From contig CAZGSQ010000003.1 in assembly GCA_964528535.1 (NCBI GenBank), positions 1 to 64,000 of the forward strand: 64,000 bases of DNA. Reading direction: 5' to 3'. Source of the DNA: CAINVV01 sp964528535 (GTDB taxonomy: Bacteria > Bacteroidota > Bacteroidia > Bacteroidales > Prolixibacteraceae). Every line of letters starts with the position of its first letter. The stretch's first letter is position 1. Below the pieces are notes generated by a model. That model was not told the DNA's origin and did not search any database. It worked only from the letters and a program-made list of their open reading frames with translations. The translations under genes were made by a program, and so were the position numbers. This document shows positions 34,979 through 43,895 of the stretch, one piece after another.

Positions 34979-35239
34979 ATGTTAGTCATTAGCAGCAGGG
35001 AGTTCCGTGAAAATCAGAAGAAATACTTTGATTTGATAGATCAGCAAGAGCAGGTCATTGTTCAACGCGGGAAGAATAAATCCTATGCGCTTGTTCCAAT
35101 CGACGAAACGGTAAAGTATTTTTCTGAACCAGAGATAAGGTTACGACTGGATCGCTCTATTGAAGAAGCGAAACGGGGAAAATTGGATTCTTTTGCAAAA
35201 GCTGAAAGATCTCTTTCTGGAATTAGTCGAACATCCTAA
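34979..35239 (+). CDS. Phd/YefM-like antitoxin, C-terminus altered
   Basis: 86 residues from ATG 34979 (MLVISSREFRENQKKYFDLI). The N-terminal two-thirds is the DNA-binding Phd/YefM fold (VIVQRGKNKSYALVPIDE). The end after RSIEEAKRGK runs into DSFAKAERSLSGISRTS, which is out-of-frame reading of the following toxin remnant, so a deletion has fused the two genes. It may still bind its palindrome at 34924 but can no longer neutralise an intact cognate toxin here. Confidence 0.75.
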   Translation: MLVISSREFRENQKKYFDLIDQQEQVIVQRGKNKSYALVPIDETVKYFSEPEIRLRLDRSIEEAKRGKLDSFAKAERSLSGISRTS

Positions 35240-35393
35240 GAAAGGAACCGGAAAACCTGGGTAATTGGAATACAGGCATACGAATTGTTGGTCTATAAAA
35301 ATTAACGCCATACACAGGTTGGTTTATCTGATTGAAGAAAAAATTATAACGGTTATCATCCTGCAAGCAAAAGGTCATTATGCTGATAAATAA
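35193..35393 (+). pseudogene. YoeB/Txe-like toxin remnant
   Basis: In the frame from 35193, LQKLKDLFLELVEHPKKGTG reads as the central part of a YoeB-type mRNA interferase, then a TAA at 35262, then LEYRHTNCWSIKINAIHRLV and IITVIILQAKGHY to a stop at 35391. These match the second half of the intact toxin at 39765-40022 (EHRLIYQV, IAKCRFHYD). The N-terminus is missing and there is an internal stop. The end overlaps the start of the following isomerase gene region. Confidence 0.7.
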
Positions 35394-35409
35394 TAAAAAA
35401 TACCATGCT

Positions 35410-36240
35410 ATGAAGCACTTGTTAAAGAAGTCCTGTCTGCTACTTGCCATCGCAGCCATCTCATCCTGCTCTTTGTCCCAAAACAGACCGGTACCCGAAG
35501 GCCCCATGGTACTGATTAAAACCAAATATGGCGACATGAAAGTGGTTCTTTACAATGAAACGCCACTGCACCGCGATAACTTCATGAAGCTCACCAAAGA
35601 GGGCATCTTTGACAGTCTGATTTTTCACCGCGTGATCAAGGGATTTATGGTCCAGGGTGGTGATCCACAGTCTAAAAGAGCCACCAAAGACCAGCTGCTC
35701 GGAGACGGAGATTTGAATTACACAGTTCCTGCAGAGATCGTTACCGGAATAATCCACAAGAAGGGGGTGATTGCTGCAGCTAGAAATGGAGATGAAGAAA
35801 ATCCCCAAAGACGTTCTTCTGCGACCCAATTTTACCTGGCTCAGGGGAAAGTTTACAAACTCGACGACCTTCCGGCTCTCGAACAAAACTTGAACAGCAG
35901 GGCAGCGGAAACTCTTTTTCTGAAGATGAAAGCTGAGAAAATAGACACCTTGATGCTGTTTCAGATGGCCAGAAACCAGGAGGGATACGACAAGCTTCTT
36001 GCAAAGCTAAAGCAAAAAGCCACTCATTACTACGACATCAATCCGCTAAAACTGACGAAACAACAGATTGAAACTTATACGACCCTGGGTGGCATACCCC
36101 ATCTGGATGGTGCCTACACTGTTTTTGGTGAAGTTCTGGATGGGCTTGCAGTAATTGATTCCATTGCTGCCCAACCAACTGGCGCCAACAACCGCCCTCT
36201 GGAAAATATCAGGATGAAAATTGAGGTGATCAGGGAGTAA
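35410..36240 (+). CDS. lipoprotein cyclophilin-type peptidyl-prolyl cis-trans isomerase
   Basis: 276 residues from ATG 35410, which starts the signal MKHLLKKSCLLLAIAAISSC with lipobox Cys20. The cyclophilin core is clear (FHRVIKGFMVQGGDP and GGIPHLDGAYTVFGEV). About 80 extra residues, helical and Lys-rich (YKLDDLPALEQNLNSRAAE to KQKATHYY), are inserted in the catalytic domain, making it longer than ordinary cyclophilins. Predicted to fold envelope proteins. Convergent with aroA with an 11-bp overlap. Confidence 0.9.
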   Translation: MKHLLKKSCLLLAIAAISSCSLSQNRPVPEGPMVLIKTKYGDMKVVLYNETPLHRDNFMKLTKEGIFDSLIFHRVIKGFMVQGGDPQSKRATKDQLLGDGDLNYTVPAEIVTGIIHKKGVIAAARNGDEENPQRRSSATQFYLAQGKVYKLDDLPALEQNLNSRAAETLFLKMKAEKIDTLMLFQMARNQEGYDKLLAKLKQKATHYYDINPLKLTKQQIETYTTLGGIPHLDGAYTVFGEVLDGLAVIDSIAAQPTGANNRPLENIRMKIEVIRE

Positions 36241-37474
36241 TGGTTTCCACATTGAATCCAACCTTTTGAAGATCCTCATAAAAGGAGGGATACGATTTGG
36301 TTATGACCATGGCATCTTCAATGCAGATGGAATCACCGCAAAAGGCAACCGAGGCAAAGGCCATGGCCATCCGGTGGTCGTGGTAGGTTGCGATGGTGGG
36401 ATCTTTTTGAACCATTGTCTCAGTGAGCTTGCCGTCCCATGCCAATTCTCCATCTGCAGGCTCCGTGAGGAGGACACCCAATTTGGAACACTCCTTCATT
36501 AAGGCAGCTATCCGGTCGGTCTCTTTGATTTTCAGGGTCTTCAAACCCGTAAAATGAAAGGGCAACTGCTTCCCAATGGCCAATACAACGAAAGTTTGGG
36601 CCACATCGGGATTTTCCATGAAACTCAAATTGAGTTTTTTGATACCCGGCTCTTTGACTTTGGTAAGTCTTACGGAATCAACATCCTGCCGTGATTTTAT
36701 TCCAAAATATTTTTCAAACCAGGATGCCAGAATGGAATCTCCCTGAAGACTGTTCAATGACAATCCTTTCAAATGCAGATCACAATGGTCGGATAATGCT
36801 GCCATGGCATACCAATAGGAAGCACCCGACCAGTCGGCCTCAACAGAATAGGAGACCGGTTTGTAATTCTGTGCTTCTACCCGAATTTCATTACCATCCC
36901 ACCGGTATTTGATGCCGAATTTTTTCATCAATTGCAGGGTCATTTCGATGTAGGACCGAGAGGTAACCTGGTTTTTCAATCTGAGGGTCAAACCTCCCCG
37001 GACTGTGGGTGCAATCATCAGCAAGGCAGAAATATACTGGCTGCTGATACTCCCGTCCAATTCAATGACACCCCCTTTGAGCGCTGTTCCTGTGATTTTT
37101 AAAGGTGGAAAACCTTCGTTTCCGGTATATTCTATTTGAGCACCCAATTGGCGCAAGGCATCTACCAATATGGAGATGGGTCGTTGCTGCATTCTTTCGG
37201 AGCCAGTAAGAACCCATTCTCCCACTATCTTGGAAAGATAGGCTGTCAGGAAGCGCATGGCCGTACCCGCGTGGCCAATGTCAAAGCGGTTGGAATTGGA
37301 TTGCAGCACCCGGTTCATCACCACAGAGTCGTCGCAATCGGACAGGTTCTTAACAGGAAGGTCAGAATAGCTCAATGCATTAATAATCAGCACCCTGTTG
37401 CTAATGCTCTTGGAAGAAGGAAGTATAATTTCTCCAGTTAGCGTAGAATCTGGCTTGGTAAGAAGGATTTTCAT
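36230..37474 (-). CDS. aroA: 3-phosphoshikimate 1-carboxyvinyltransferase (EPSP synthase)
   Basis: Sixth step of the shikimate pathway: transfers enolpyruvyl from PEP to shikimate-3-phosphate. 414 residues. Substrate-binding LPSSKSISNR lies near the N-terminus, GHAGTAMRFLTAYL is the PEP loop, and KETDRIAALMKE with the DHRMAMAFA motif is near the C-terminus. The start is 4 bp after the aroB stop, so aroB-aroA is a tight operon. Confidence 0.96.
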   Translation of the reverse strand: MKILLTKPDSTLTGEIILPSSKSISNRVLIINALSYSDLPVKNLSDCDDSVVMNRVLQSNSNRFDIGHAGTAMRFLTAYLSKIVGEWVLTGSERMQQRPISILVDALRQLGAQIEYTGNEGFPPLKITGTALKGGVIELDGSISSQYISALLMIAPTVRGGLTLRLKNQVTSRSYIEMTLQLMKKFGIKYRWDGNEIRVEAQNYKPVSYSVEADWSGASYWYAMAALSDHCDLHLKGLSLNSLQGDSILASWFEKYFGIKSRQDVDSVRLTKVKEPGIKKLNLSFMENPDVAQTFVVLAIGKQLPFHFTGLKTLKIKETDRIAALMKECSKLGVLLTEPADGELAWDGKLTETMVQKDPTIATYHDHRMAMAFASVAFCGDSICIEDAMVITKSYPSFYEDLQKVGFNVETITP

Positions 37475-37478
37475 GGGC

Positions 37479-38543
37479 TTAGGCTTTGTTCAACGCTACA
37501 AAATAGTCCAATGCCTCAAAGATCTGCTCTTTGCTGCAATTCTGGTTGATCTCTACCTTGCCCACCGAAGGAATCAAGGTAAAATTGATTCTTTTGCCTT
37601 CATTTTTCTTGTCGTGACCCATCCATTCATACAGTGCATCGAAATCACTGCGAGAAATGTCGAATCCTCCATATACCGTCAGAAGCCACTGTGAAAAATC
37701 GTGAAGAATCTCCCCGGGGAAACCGCAGATCTTATGGGAAAGGTAAAGTTCTGCCAACATCCCAAAAGCAATGGCATGACCATGCAACAAAGGCTTCGAA
37801 CGACTGAACGAATAGCTTTCAAATGCATGACCCACTGTGTGGCCAAAATTCAGGGCCTTTCGAATATTTTTCTCGTTGGGATCCTTCTCTACAAAATATT
37901 CCTTGATGGCTACCGAATGGGCAATCATCTCCTGCAGGAGGGAATAGTCAGGGCTTTCCAGATCAAATTGCCGCAACTCATTCAGGTGATCCTCCGAATG
38001 AATCAATCCATGCTTGATCATCTCTGCATAGCCTGAGATAAAATTATGGTGGTCGATGGTAACCAGAAACCGGGTATCTATGATGACCTGGATCGGCTGA
38101 TTGATTACGCCAATTTCGTTTTTTAGTCCGTTGAAATTAAACCCTGTTTTGCCCCCAACGGAAGCATCCACCTGTGCCAGCAGCGTTGTTGGTAGGTTGA
38201 TAAATTCCAAACCGCGTTTGAAGGTTGAAGCGGCAAAGCTACCGAGGTCTGTCACCATTCCCCCACCAAGGTTAACGACGAGTGATTTTCTGTCGGCTCC
38301 GTTTTGACTCAGAAAATACCAGATCTTCTCCACCGATGACAATGATTTGTTCTCTTCTCCAAACGGAATAACGATCCTTTTAAATTTTTCAATTCCGGGG
38401 ACATCACTCAAAAGCGGCAAACAATAACGTTCGCTGTGATGATCCATGACCAGAAAGCGCTTGTCATCCGGGAAAGAAGCCATGGTGGAACAAAGTATCT
38501 TTTCGAGCTGTTCGGTTACCACGACGGAATTAGATTGAGCCAT
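37479..38543 (-). CDS. aroB: 3-dehydroquinate synthase
   Basis: Second step of the shikimate pathway, NAD- and metal-dependent. 354 residues when started at the ATG at 38543 (MAQSNSVVV); the 55 codons upstream are Trp/Ser/Pro-rich and not protein-like. NLGGGMVTDLGSFAAS, TTLLAQVDASVGGKTG and the metal site ALNFGHTVGHAFES are all present. Cotranscribed with aroA. Confidence 0.96.
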   Translation of the reverse strand: MAQSNSVVVTEQLEKILCSTMASFPDDKRFLVMDHHSERYCLPLLSDVPGIEKFKRIVIPFGEENKSLSSVEKIWYFLSQNGADRKSLVVNLGGGMVTDLGSFAASTFKRGLEFINLPTTLLAQVDASVGGKTGFNFNGLKNEIGVINQPIQVIIDTRFLVTIDHHNFISGYAEMIKHGLIHSEDHLNELRQFDLESPDYSLLQEMIAHSVAIKEYFVEKDPNEKNIRKALNFGHTVGHAFESYSFSRSKPLLHGHAIAFGMLAELYLSHKICGFPGEILHDFSQWLLTVYGGFDISRSDFDALYEWMGHDKKNEGKRINFTLIPSVGKVEINQNCSKEQIFEALDYFVALNKA

Positions 38544-38598
38544 ATTGGAGGGATCTTCGGTTCTTTGGATGCAAAGGTATAAGAAATTTATTTCCGCG

Positions 38599-39786
38599 CT
38601 AACTCTGCAATGCCTTGACCCTGGAGACCAAAAGTGTAATGCCCAGGCCAAAGAAACCGATGACGGCAAAGGAATAGCGTAAACCTGCGGCTTGCGAGAT
38701 GTAGCCAATCAAAGGCGGACCCATCAGAAAGCCAAGAAAACTAACACTCGAAACCGTGGCAAGGGCTATCCCGGTAGGAATTTTTGAGTGTCTCCCAGCA
38801 GCACTGTACACTGCCGGCACCATGCTCGAGACCCCCAATCCTACCATCATAAAAGCAAGTGTACATGAAATCAGGTAAGGGAACAAGACAGCCGTAAACA
38901 ATCCGGTAGAGATCATGACTCCACTTATTTGCATCAGCCTTTTCCGACCTATTTTGGAAACGAAATAATCGGCCACAAAGCGACCGGAAGCCATCATTAC
39001 CATGAAGGAGGTATAACCCAACACCACCAGGGATGCCGGTGCCTCAACTACATCCTTGAAATAGATGCCACTCCAGTCGAACATGGCTCCTTCACTGGCC
39101 ATGCTGCAAAATCCAATGATTCCCAACTGAACCAAGGCGCCGTCAGGCTTGTTGAAAAGCTTCCGCCTGGGTTCATCCGGGTTCGCTTTGTGTTTGCTGC
39201 GAACCAGAAAGGGATAATTGATCCAGACGATGGTCCAGACGACGAGAACGACGGTGGCAAAATGCCGGAAAGGTGATACATGAAAGTTGATCATGACGAT
39301 ACCCGCAAGGGCACCTGTAAATCCGGCGAGGCTCCAGCCACCGTGAAAGGAGGACATGATGGAGCGACGGTAGATTTTTTCTGCCGCTACACCCTGGGTG
39401 TTGATGGAGATGTTGCAGGCATTTCCGCATATCCCAAAGGCAAATAAAACCATTGCCAACTGCCAGCCCGACTGAACCAAACCGAGGGAGATCAGGCAAA
39501 TTGTGTAGGCCGGAAGGGCGAATGGGATCACCCGGTAGCTTCCAAACCTGGTCACCAGTTTGCCTGAGAAGGGCATCATCAGGAATTGCCCCACCGGCAA
39601 GGCAAACAGGATGGTCCCAAACATCGCATCGTTCAATTGGAGTGCAGTTTTGATGTCTGGTATCCGGCTGGCCCACGACGAAAAGCAGAGACCCATGCTG
39701 AAATAGACCAGCGCAACCGCAATGCGGATGCGTTTTTTATCTGTGATGAGTTCTTTGGGCTCTTTTAGTCGTAATGAAATCTGCAT
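38599..39786 (-). CDS. MFS transporter
   Basis: 395 residues with 12 predicted membrane helices. WASRIPDIKTALQLND after helix 1 and the inter-helix GKLVTRFGSYRVIP loop are typical of this MFS branch, sometimes linked to sugar or drug export; substrate unknown. Its start codon overlaps the end of the toxin gene by 22 bp, and it ends 55 bp upstream of aroB. Confidence 0.85.
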   Translation of the reverse strand: MQISLRLKEPKELITDKKRIRIAVALVYFSMGLCFSSWASRIPDIKTALQLNDAMFGTILFALPVGQFLMMPFSGKLVTRFGSYRVIPFALPAYTICLISLGLVQSGWQLAMVLFAFGICGNACNISINTQGVAAEKIYRRSIMSSFHGGWSLAGFTGALAGIVMINFHVSPFRHFATVVLVVWTIVWINYPFLVRSKHKANPDEPRRKLFNKPDGALVQLGIIGFCSMASEGAMFDWSGIYFKDVVEAPASLVVLGYTSFMVMMASGRFVADYFVSKIGRKRLMQISGVMISTGLFTAVLFPYLISCTLAFMMVGLGVSSMVPAVYSAAGRHSKIPTGIALATVSSVSFLGFLMGPPLIGYISQAAGLRYSFAVIGFFGLGITLLVSRVKALQS

Positions 39787-40022
39787 TTTGCAATCAATAT
39801 TTCGCCTTCTTTTACCTGATAAATTAATCGGTGTTCGCCATCAATCCTTCGCGAACAAAATCCTTTGTATTTATGCTTCAGTGGTTCCGGCTTTCCAATG
39901 CCTGAAAATGGTTCGCGGGAAATCTCTTTTAGCAAATCATTTATTTTGGACAACATCTTTTTCTCAGTCTTTTTCCAAAATAGATAATCTTCCCAGGATT
40001 CATCAACAAATATAAATTTCAT
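39765..40022 (-). CDS. YoeB/Txe-type mRNA interferase toxin
   Basis: 85 residues from ATG 40022 (MKFIFVDESWEDYLFWKKTE). The catalytic features of the family are present: KPEPLKHKYKGFCSRRIDGE, EHRLIYQV and the C-terminal CRFHYD with the His-Tyr pair. YoeB cleaves mRNA on the ribosome. Its antitoxin gene is 90 bp upstream. A start at 40064 would begin inside the palindrome and is rejected. Confidence 0.9.
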   Translation of the reverse strand: MKFIFVDESWEDYLFWKKTEKKMLSKINDLLKEISREPFSGIGKPEPLKHKYKGFCSRRIDGEHRLIYQVKEGEILIAKCRFHYD

Positions 40023-40062
40023 CTCTTTACAATTTGTTTTTTTAATGCCTGTTGGAATACCC

Positions 40063-40080
40063 ATCCGCCAGTTGGCGGAT
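40063..40080. repeat. palindrome between antitoxin and toxin genes
   Basis: ATCCGCCA-GT-TGGCGGAT, perfect 8-bp arms with a 2-nt loop. GC-rich compared with its surroundings and placed in an unusually long antitoxin-toxin gap; looks like a REP-type repetitive element. Confidence 0.6.
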
Positions 40081-40112
40081 TCGGAATGTGTGAATAATTC
40101 TTCATCGATTTT

Positions 40113-40367
40113 TTATTCTTCAGCTATATTTTTCTGAAATGACGAGCCGGATCCTAACTTTTCAATGGCAGAATCCAATCTTTTTTCATTTGCCCTTGAT
40201 GACAATTCATGATAGGTTGCATTGAGTGAATTGTACTCATCCAAAGACATGATCACTACTCCGCTATCTTTACCTCTGTTAATAATCAATGTTTCAAAGT
40301 TTTCCGTTACACGGTCAAGGTACTGCTTGATATCTTTACGAAAATCGGAAATCGTGGTAGTTAACAT
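40113..40367 (-). CDS. YefM/Phd-type antitoxin
   Basis: 84 residues from ATG 40367 (MLTTTISDFRKDIKQYLDRV). The N-terminal half is the Phd/YefM DNA-binding fold (LIINRGKDSGVVIMSLDEYN); the C-terminal half (LGSGSSFQKNI) is the toxin-binding extension. Gene order antitoxin then toxin is standard. An upstream start at 40400 would lie in the operator and is less likely. Confidence 0.9.
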   Translation of the reverse strand: MLTTTISDFRKDIKQYLDRVTENFETLIINRGKDSGVVIMSLDEYNSLNATYHELSSRANEKRLDSAIEKLGSGSSFQKNIAEE

Positions 40368-40378
40368 GACAGATAAAT

Positions 40379-40401
40379 TTATGTACAAAATTATGTACAA
40401 A
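40379..40401 (-). promoter_or_regulatory. promoter and twin operator of the YefM/YoeB module
   Basis: Two direct copies of TTATGTACAAA (40379-40389 and 40391-40401), each holding the palindrome TGTACA. On the minus strand the -7 box TAATTTTG (40386-40393) lies between and across them, 18 bp before the antitoxin ATG. Binding of the TA complex would block the promoter. Confidence 0.6.
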
Positions 40402-40538
40402 TCTTTTATGCTATCTCTTGTTTTCCATTTTCTTGCAATAAAAATTCTAAGGTCTCAGTTTTATATTTCTTTAACGACCCATTTCATTTGATAGTTTATA
40501 GATTTTTAGCTACCAAATGGAATTCGCAAAGATTATAA

Positions 40539-41453
40539 TCATCTCTGTTGGTGATTTTCAAAGCTGTTCATTTCTATTTTTACCGAGGTCATGGTCAACG
40601 AACCGGCAACGGCCTTGTCGTTGAAAATGGATACCTCCTCATGATCCTCCTTCAAAGCCAGGATGTAAAGTAACGGCAAAAAATGCTCCGGAGTTGGAAT
40701 AGCCAGATCGAAGGCCCTGCCTTGCGTTTTATAATTGATGAGTTGCTTGTGGTCGCCGTTCAGGATGTACTTCTTCATGGTTTCGTTGGCCTCGGTGGCC
40801 CAGTCGAAGGCAAAACCGACTTCGTTCAGTTTTTCCCAGGCAACCCGACCAAGGTTGTGGACCAGGTTTCCGCTACCGATTACCAGGATTCCCTTTTTTC
40901 GCAGGGATGCCAACTCTTTGGCCAACTCGTAATGTGCTTGTGGCGTCAGGTAATAATCGAGGCTCATCTGGATAACCGGAACATTTGCATCAGGATAAAG
41001 ATGTTTCACCACACTCCAGCAACCATGGTCGAGTCCCCATTTTTGGTCGAGCCCTACCTCTGTTTTGGTTAGCAAACTCTTGGTTTCTGCGGCCAGTTCC
41101 GGACTGCCGGGCGCAGGATATTCCACTTCATACAATTTCTGCGGAAATCCGCCAAAATCATGAATGGTGGGCGGATGTGCCATCGCTGTAACAAGCGTTC
41201 CACGGGTTTCCCAATGTGCGGAGAGGCACAAGATGGCTTTTGGCCTGGGCAGGTTCTTCCCGACTTCTCTGAATCCCGCAACAAATTCATTCTCTTCGAT
41301 GGCATTCATTGGCGAGCCGTGACCCAGGAACAACGCAGGCATTTTTACAGTATTGTCAGTCGATCCGGCGAATTTATTGAGTGCGTCGAGTTTCATATTG
41401 GCTCCTATTAAAGGGGTGATTGCAATAGATTTTAAAAAATTCTTTCTGTCCAT
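40539..41453 (-). CDS. DODA-type extradiol ring-cleavage dioxygenase
   Basis: 304 residues of the class III extradiol (4,5-DOPA dioxygenase/YgiD) family. Metal-site motifs LFLGHGSPMNAI, LCLSAHWET, HDFGGFPQKLYEV and DHGCWSVV are intact. The N-terminus (MDRKNFLKSIAITPLIGANM) looks like a weak signal or Tat-like leader without twin arginines. Natural substrate unknown. A 24-codon YceI remnant lies just upstream. Confidence 0.88.
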   Translation of the reverse strand: MDRKNFLKSIAITPLIGANMKLDALNKFAGSTDNTVKMPALFLGHGSPMNAIEENEFVAGFREVGKNLPRPKAILCLSAHWETRGTLVTAMAHPPTIHDFGGFPQKLYEVEYPAPGSPELAAETKSLLTKTEVGLDQKWGLDHGCWSVVKHLYPDANVPVIQMSLDYYLTPQAHYELAKELASLRKKGILVIGSGNLVHNLGRVAWEKLNEVGFAFDWATEANETMKKYILNGDHKQLINYKTQGRAFDLAIPTPEHFLPLLYILALKEDHEEVSIFNDKAVAGSLTMTSVKIEMNSFENHQQR

Positions 41454-41473
41454 TCAGTTGGTGCGAATTATCC

Positions 41474-41548
41474 TCAGGATTGTTTTACCTTGAAAGCTAT
41501 TTCACTGTGTAAGGTATCTGTCACCCATTTTGTCTTTGACGTTTCCAT
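41474..41548 (-). pseudogene. YceI-family gene remnant (first 24 codons)
   Basis: ATG at 41548 encodes METSKTKWVTDTL followed by HSEIAFKVKQS and a stop. The WxxDxxHSxIxFxVK pattern is the start of YceI-domain (isoprenoid-binding lipocalin-like) proteins, normally about 170-190 residues. Nothing resembling the rest is found in any frame before the dioxygenase ATG 20 bp on. A deletion remnant. Confidence 0.6.
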
Positions 41549-41638
41549 AATTACTGTTTTTTATGAATTATTTATGTGACAAAGATGGTGCAACCGATCA
41601 GAATGTTGGTAACACTATTCGGAAGATGCGTTGCAAAT

Positions 41639-42466
41639 TCAGGAAATTAGCGAGCGCATCTCCTCTCTGAATTCGGTCGGCGTCTGACCAGATTTTCGTT
41701 TAAATACGGTTGTGAAATAGGCTTTCTCATTGTAGCCCAGTTCATAGCCAATTTCCGAAATGGATTTGTCGGTCGAAATCAACAGATTTTTTGCTTCAAT
41801 AAGTTTTCTCGTTTCAACGATTTCTGAGACACTCTGTTGCAAGATGTTCTGGCAAATCAGGTTTAGATTCCTGGAAGACATAAACAGTCTGTCTGCGTAA
41901 AAATCTACCCCTTCCGGACGGTGGTAATTCTCTTCCAGAATCTGAAGAAAGGTTTTGAAGGTGATATTTTGGGCTTTCTGACCAATGGGCTGCGGCTCTA
42001 TCAATTTTCTTTGCGACTCGATCATCGTGAATAGGGCGCTCAACAGGTGTCTGATGACCGGATATTCGGGAGTAAGTTGTTGCATCTCGTCGTACATCAT
42101 CCGGCACAGCTTGTCCATCCGACCAAAACAGCTTCCCGCCGGTATCTCCAGGGTGGCATGATCATGGTAATAGGCATACAATTGAAAGGTCGTTTCAGGA
42201 ATAAATTCACTCTTGAAGCGGATTAGCCAGATGTCGAGGAGCTCATCCTTCACGGTAGGTCTGGCCCTGTGCATCTTGCCCTTCGCAATGAAACTGATGT
42301 AAGGTGCAGCGAATTCAGAGGATTTGAAATCGATAAAATGGTCGAGGGCACCCGAAATACCCACCAGCAACTCTTCGTGTTCGTGCACATGGGGGTCGTT
42401 TGGAGTGGCTGCCAATTTGACGGCATCTGCCTGGTTAAATTTCTGAATATCGAATAATAGTTCCAT
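41639..42466 (-). CDS. AraC family transcriptional regulator
   Basis: 275 residues from ATG 42466 (MELLFDIQKFNQ); upstream codons in the same frame are not protein-like. N-terminal cupin sensor with HVHEHEELLVGISGALDHF, C-terminal two-helix-turn-helix AraC domain with SISEIGYELGYNEKAYFTTV and FKRKSGQTPTEFRE. It follows the URO-D-family gene by 31 bp on the same strand, so it may control that gene or sense a related small molecule. Confidence 0.92.
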   Translation of the reverse strand: MELLFDIQKFNQADAVKLAATPNDPHVHEHEELLVGISGALDHFIDFKSSEFAAPYISFIAKGKMHRARPTVKDELLDIWLIRFKSEFIPETTFQLYAYYHDHATLEIPAGSCFGRMDKLCRMMYDEMQQLTPEYPVIRHLLSALFTMIESQRKLIEPQPIGQKAQNITFKTFLQILEENYHRPEGVDFYADRLFMSSRNLNLICQNILQQSVSEIVETRKLIEAKNLLISTDKSISEIGYELGYNEKAYFTTVFKRKSGQTPTEFREEMRSLIS

Positions 42467-42497
42467 CTTACTTACCAGGAAGTTGTTTGCATGTTTC

Positions 42498-43757
42498 TCA
42501 ACCGTTAAATTCACGTATTGCTTCGAGCATCGCCACCAGATTTTCGACTGGCACGTTGGCCTGGACGTTGTGAACAGTGGTAAAAACGAAGCCACCGTCT
42601 TTCGCGAAAATAGTACAATTTTCGAGCACTTGCTTCTTAACTTCGCCAGGAGAGCCAAAGGAGAGCATCTTCTGGGTATCCACCCCGCCACCCCAAAACA
42701 CAAGATCATTTCCGTATTCATTTTTCAAATGTCCCGGATCCATTCCTTTGGCATTGATCTGAACGGGATTGATGATGTCGAATCCGGCTTCGATGAACAA
42801 GGGCATAAAAGTCTCGACGGCTCCGCAGGAGTGCTTGAAACTCTTCCACTCCGTATGTGCGTGCATCCAGTCGTTTATTTTCCGGTAATACGGCAAATAG
42901 AGCTCACTGAACTGATCGGGTGAACAGAAGGTGGAATCCTGGGTACCGAAATCGGTTCCGCAGATGAAGACAGCATCGATTTGATTTCCAATACGCTGGA
43001 ATATTTTACCAAAATTGGCGATAGCGAGTTCCGTCTGTTTTTCAAAAATTGCATGGATGTAATCTGGACGGGCAAGGGTGCTCATGTACCATTCGGCGAC
43101 ATCGCGGATCCCTTTTGGCTTCCTGAGCTGCATGCCCGGTACAAGGGCAATGTCGCCCAGGGCTGTTCCGCCCAGACTGGCAATGACCCCTTTCCCTGTA
43201 GCTGCCTGACGGCTCACTGTTCGCTCCCAGTAATCCAGGGTACTTTCAGAAACAGGGGAAAACTCCTCGAGATTATCTTCCGGATTCAACTTCTCCTCCT
43301 CAATTGGTTCCTGCCGGATGATTGCGTCGAAGAAATAACCTGCCTGGGGCAGACGGGCATTCGGCGACAGCGAGGTATCGCCTGCCGGATAGATCAGGGT
43401 ACTGCCATCTTCGGCCTGGGTGGTATTGAAATCTATCGGAACAAGTATCTTCTGACCCCAATTGGTGGTAAAAGGCTTCCATTCACACTCGTTGTTGGCG
43501 AAACCGAACATGTTGTCGGTGCCATAGGCGCCCACCACATCGATGCCCATCTTTTCGATGAGCTCCGCATCCACCTCTCCCAGCATCTGGTAGGGTTCGA
43601 TCACTTTGACCGGTCGATCTGGCAGCCCAAACGAGGTACGCAGGTTTTTTACTGCCTGGCAGTGGATTCCGGTTACGGCCGTACCACCAAAATCGACCAC
43701 CAGTCGGTCGGGCTGACGGTGGTTCAGTGCTTTTTGAAGATTTTCCCTGGAGTTCAT
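42498..43757 (-). CDS. uroporphyrinogen decarboxylase family protein (methyltransferase-like)
   Basis: 419 residues of the URO-D TIM-barrel superfamily. PDRLVVDFGGTAVTGIHC at the start, the FICGTDFGTQDSTFCSP segment, and KHSCGAVETFMPLFIEAGFDIINPVQ near the end resemble corrinoid-dependent methyltransferases (MtaA/MtbA type) and sugar-linked URO-D relatives more than HemE. His-x-Cys in the latter segment is a possible zinc site. No corrinoid protein gene is adjacent, so the substrate is open. Shares a strand with the AraC gene. Confidence 0.8.
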   Translation of the reverse strand: MNSRENLQKALNHRQPDRLVVDFGGTAVTGIHCQAVKNLRTSFGLPDRPVKVIEPYQMLGEVDAELIEKMGIDVVGAYGTDNMFGFANNECEWKPFTTNWGQKILVPIDFNTTQAEDGSTLIYPAGDTSLSPNARLPQAGYFFDAIIRQEPIEEEKLNPEDNLEEFSPVSESTLDYWERTVSRQAATGKGVIASLGGTALGDIALVPGMQLRKPKGIRDVAEWYMSTLARPDYIHAIFEKQTELAIANFGKIFQRIGNQIDAVFICGTDFGTQDSTFCSPDQFSELYLPYYRKINDWMHAHTEWKSFKHSCGAVETFMPLFIEAGFDIINPVQINAKGMDPGHLKNEYGNDLVFWGGGVDTQKMLSFGSPGEVKKQVLENCTIFAKDGGFVFTTVHNVQANVPVENLVAMLEAIREFNG

Positions 43758-43845
43758 GCTTTTTAAGAAAAATAGATATGAGTTTTATCGTTTAAATATA
43801 AACCAAAAAATGACAACAAAAATGATCAGCGTTGGGCACATAAAA

Positions 43846-43874
43846 AGGCCGCCTCAGTTAAACTGAAACGGCCT
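43846..43874 (-). terminator. Rho-independent terminator of the BlaI/M56 operon
   Basis: On the minus strand AGGCCG pairs with CGGCCT with inner CAGT/ACTG pairing, followed by TTTTTATG. It lies 22 bp after the stop of the M56/TonB gene and is the clearest intrinsic terminator in the window. Confidence 0.8.
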
Positions 43875-43895
43875 GTAACTGAACTATCCTGTTTG

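Noticed and set aside
37479..38708. 409-residue version of aroB
   Set aside because: The first 55 codons lack AroB similarity; ATG 38543 gives the normal length.
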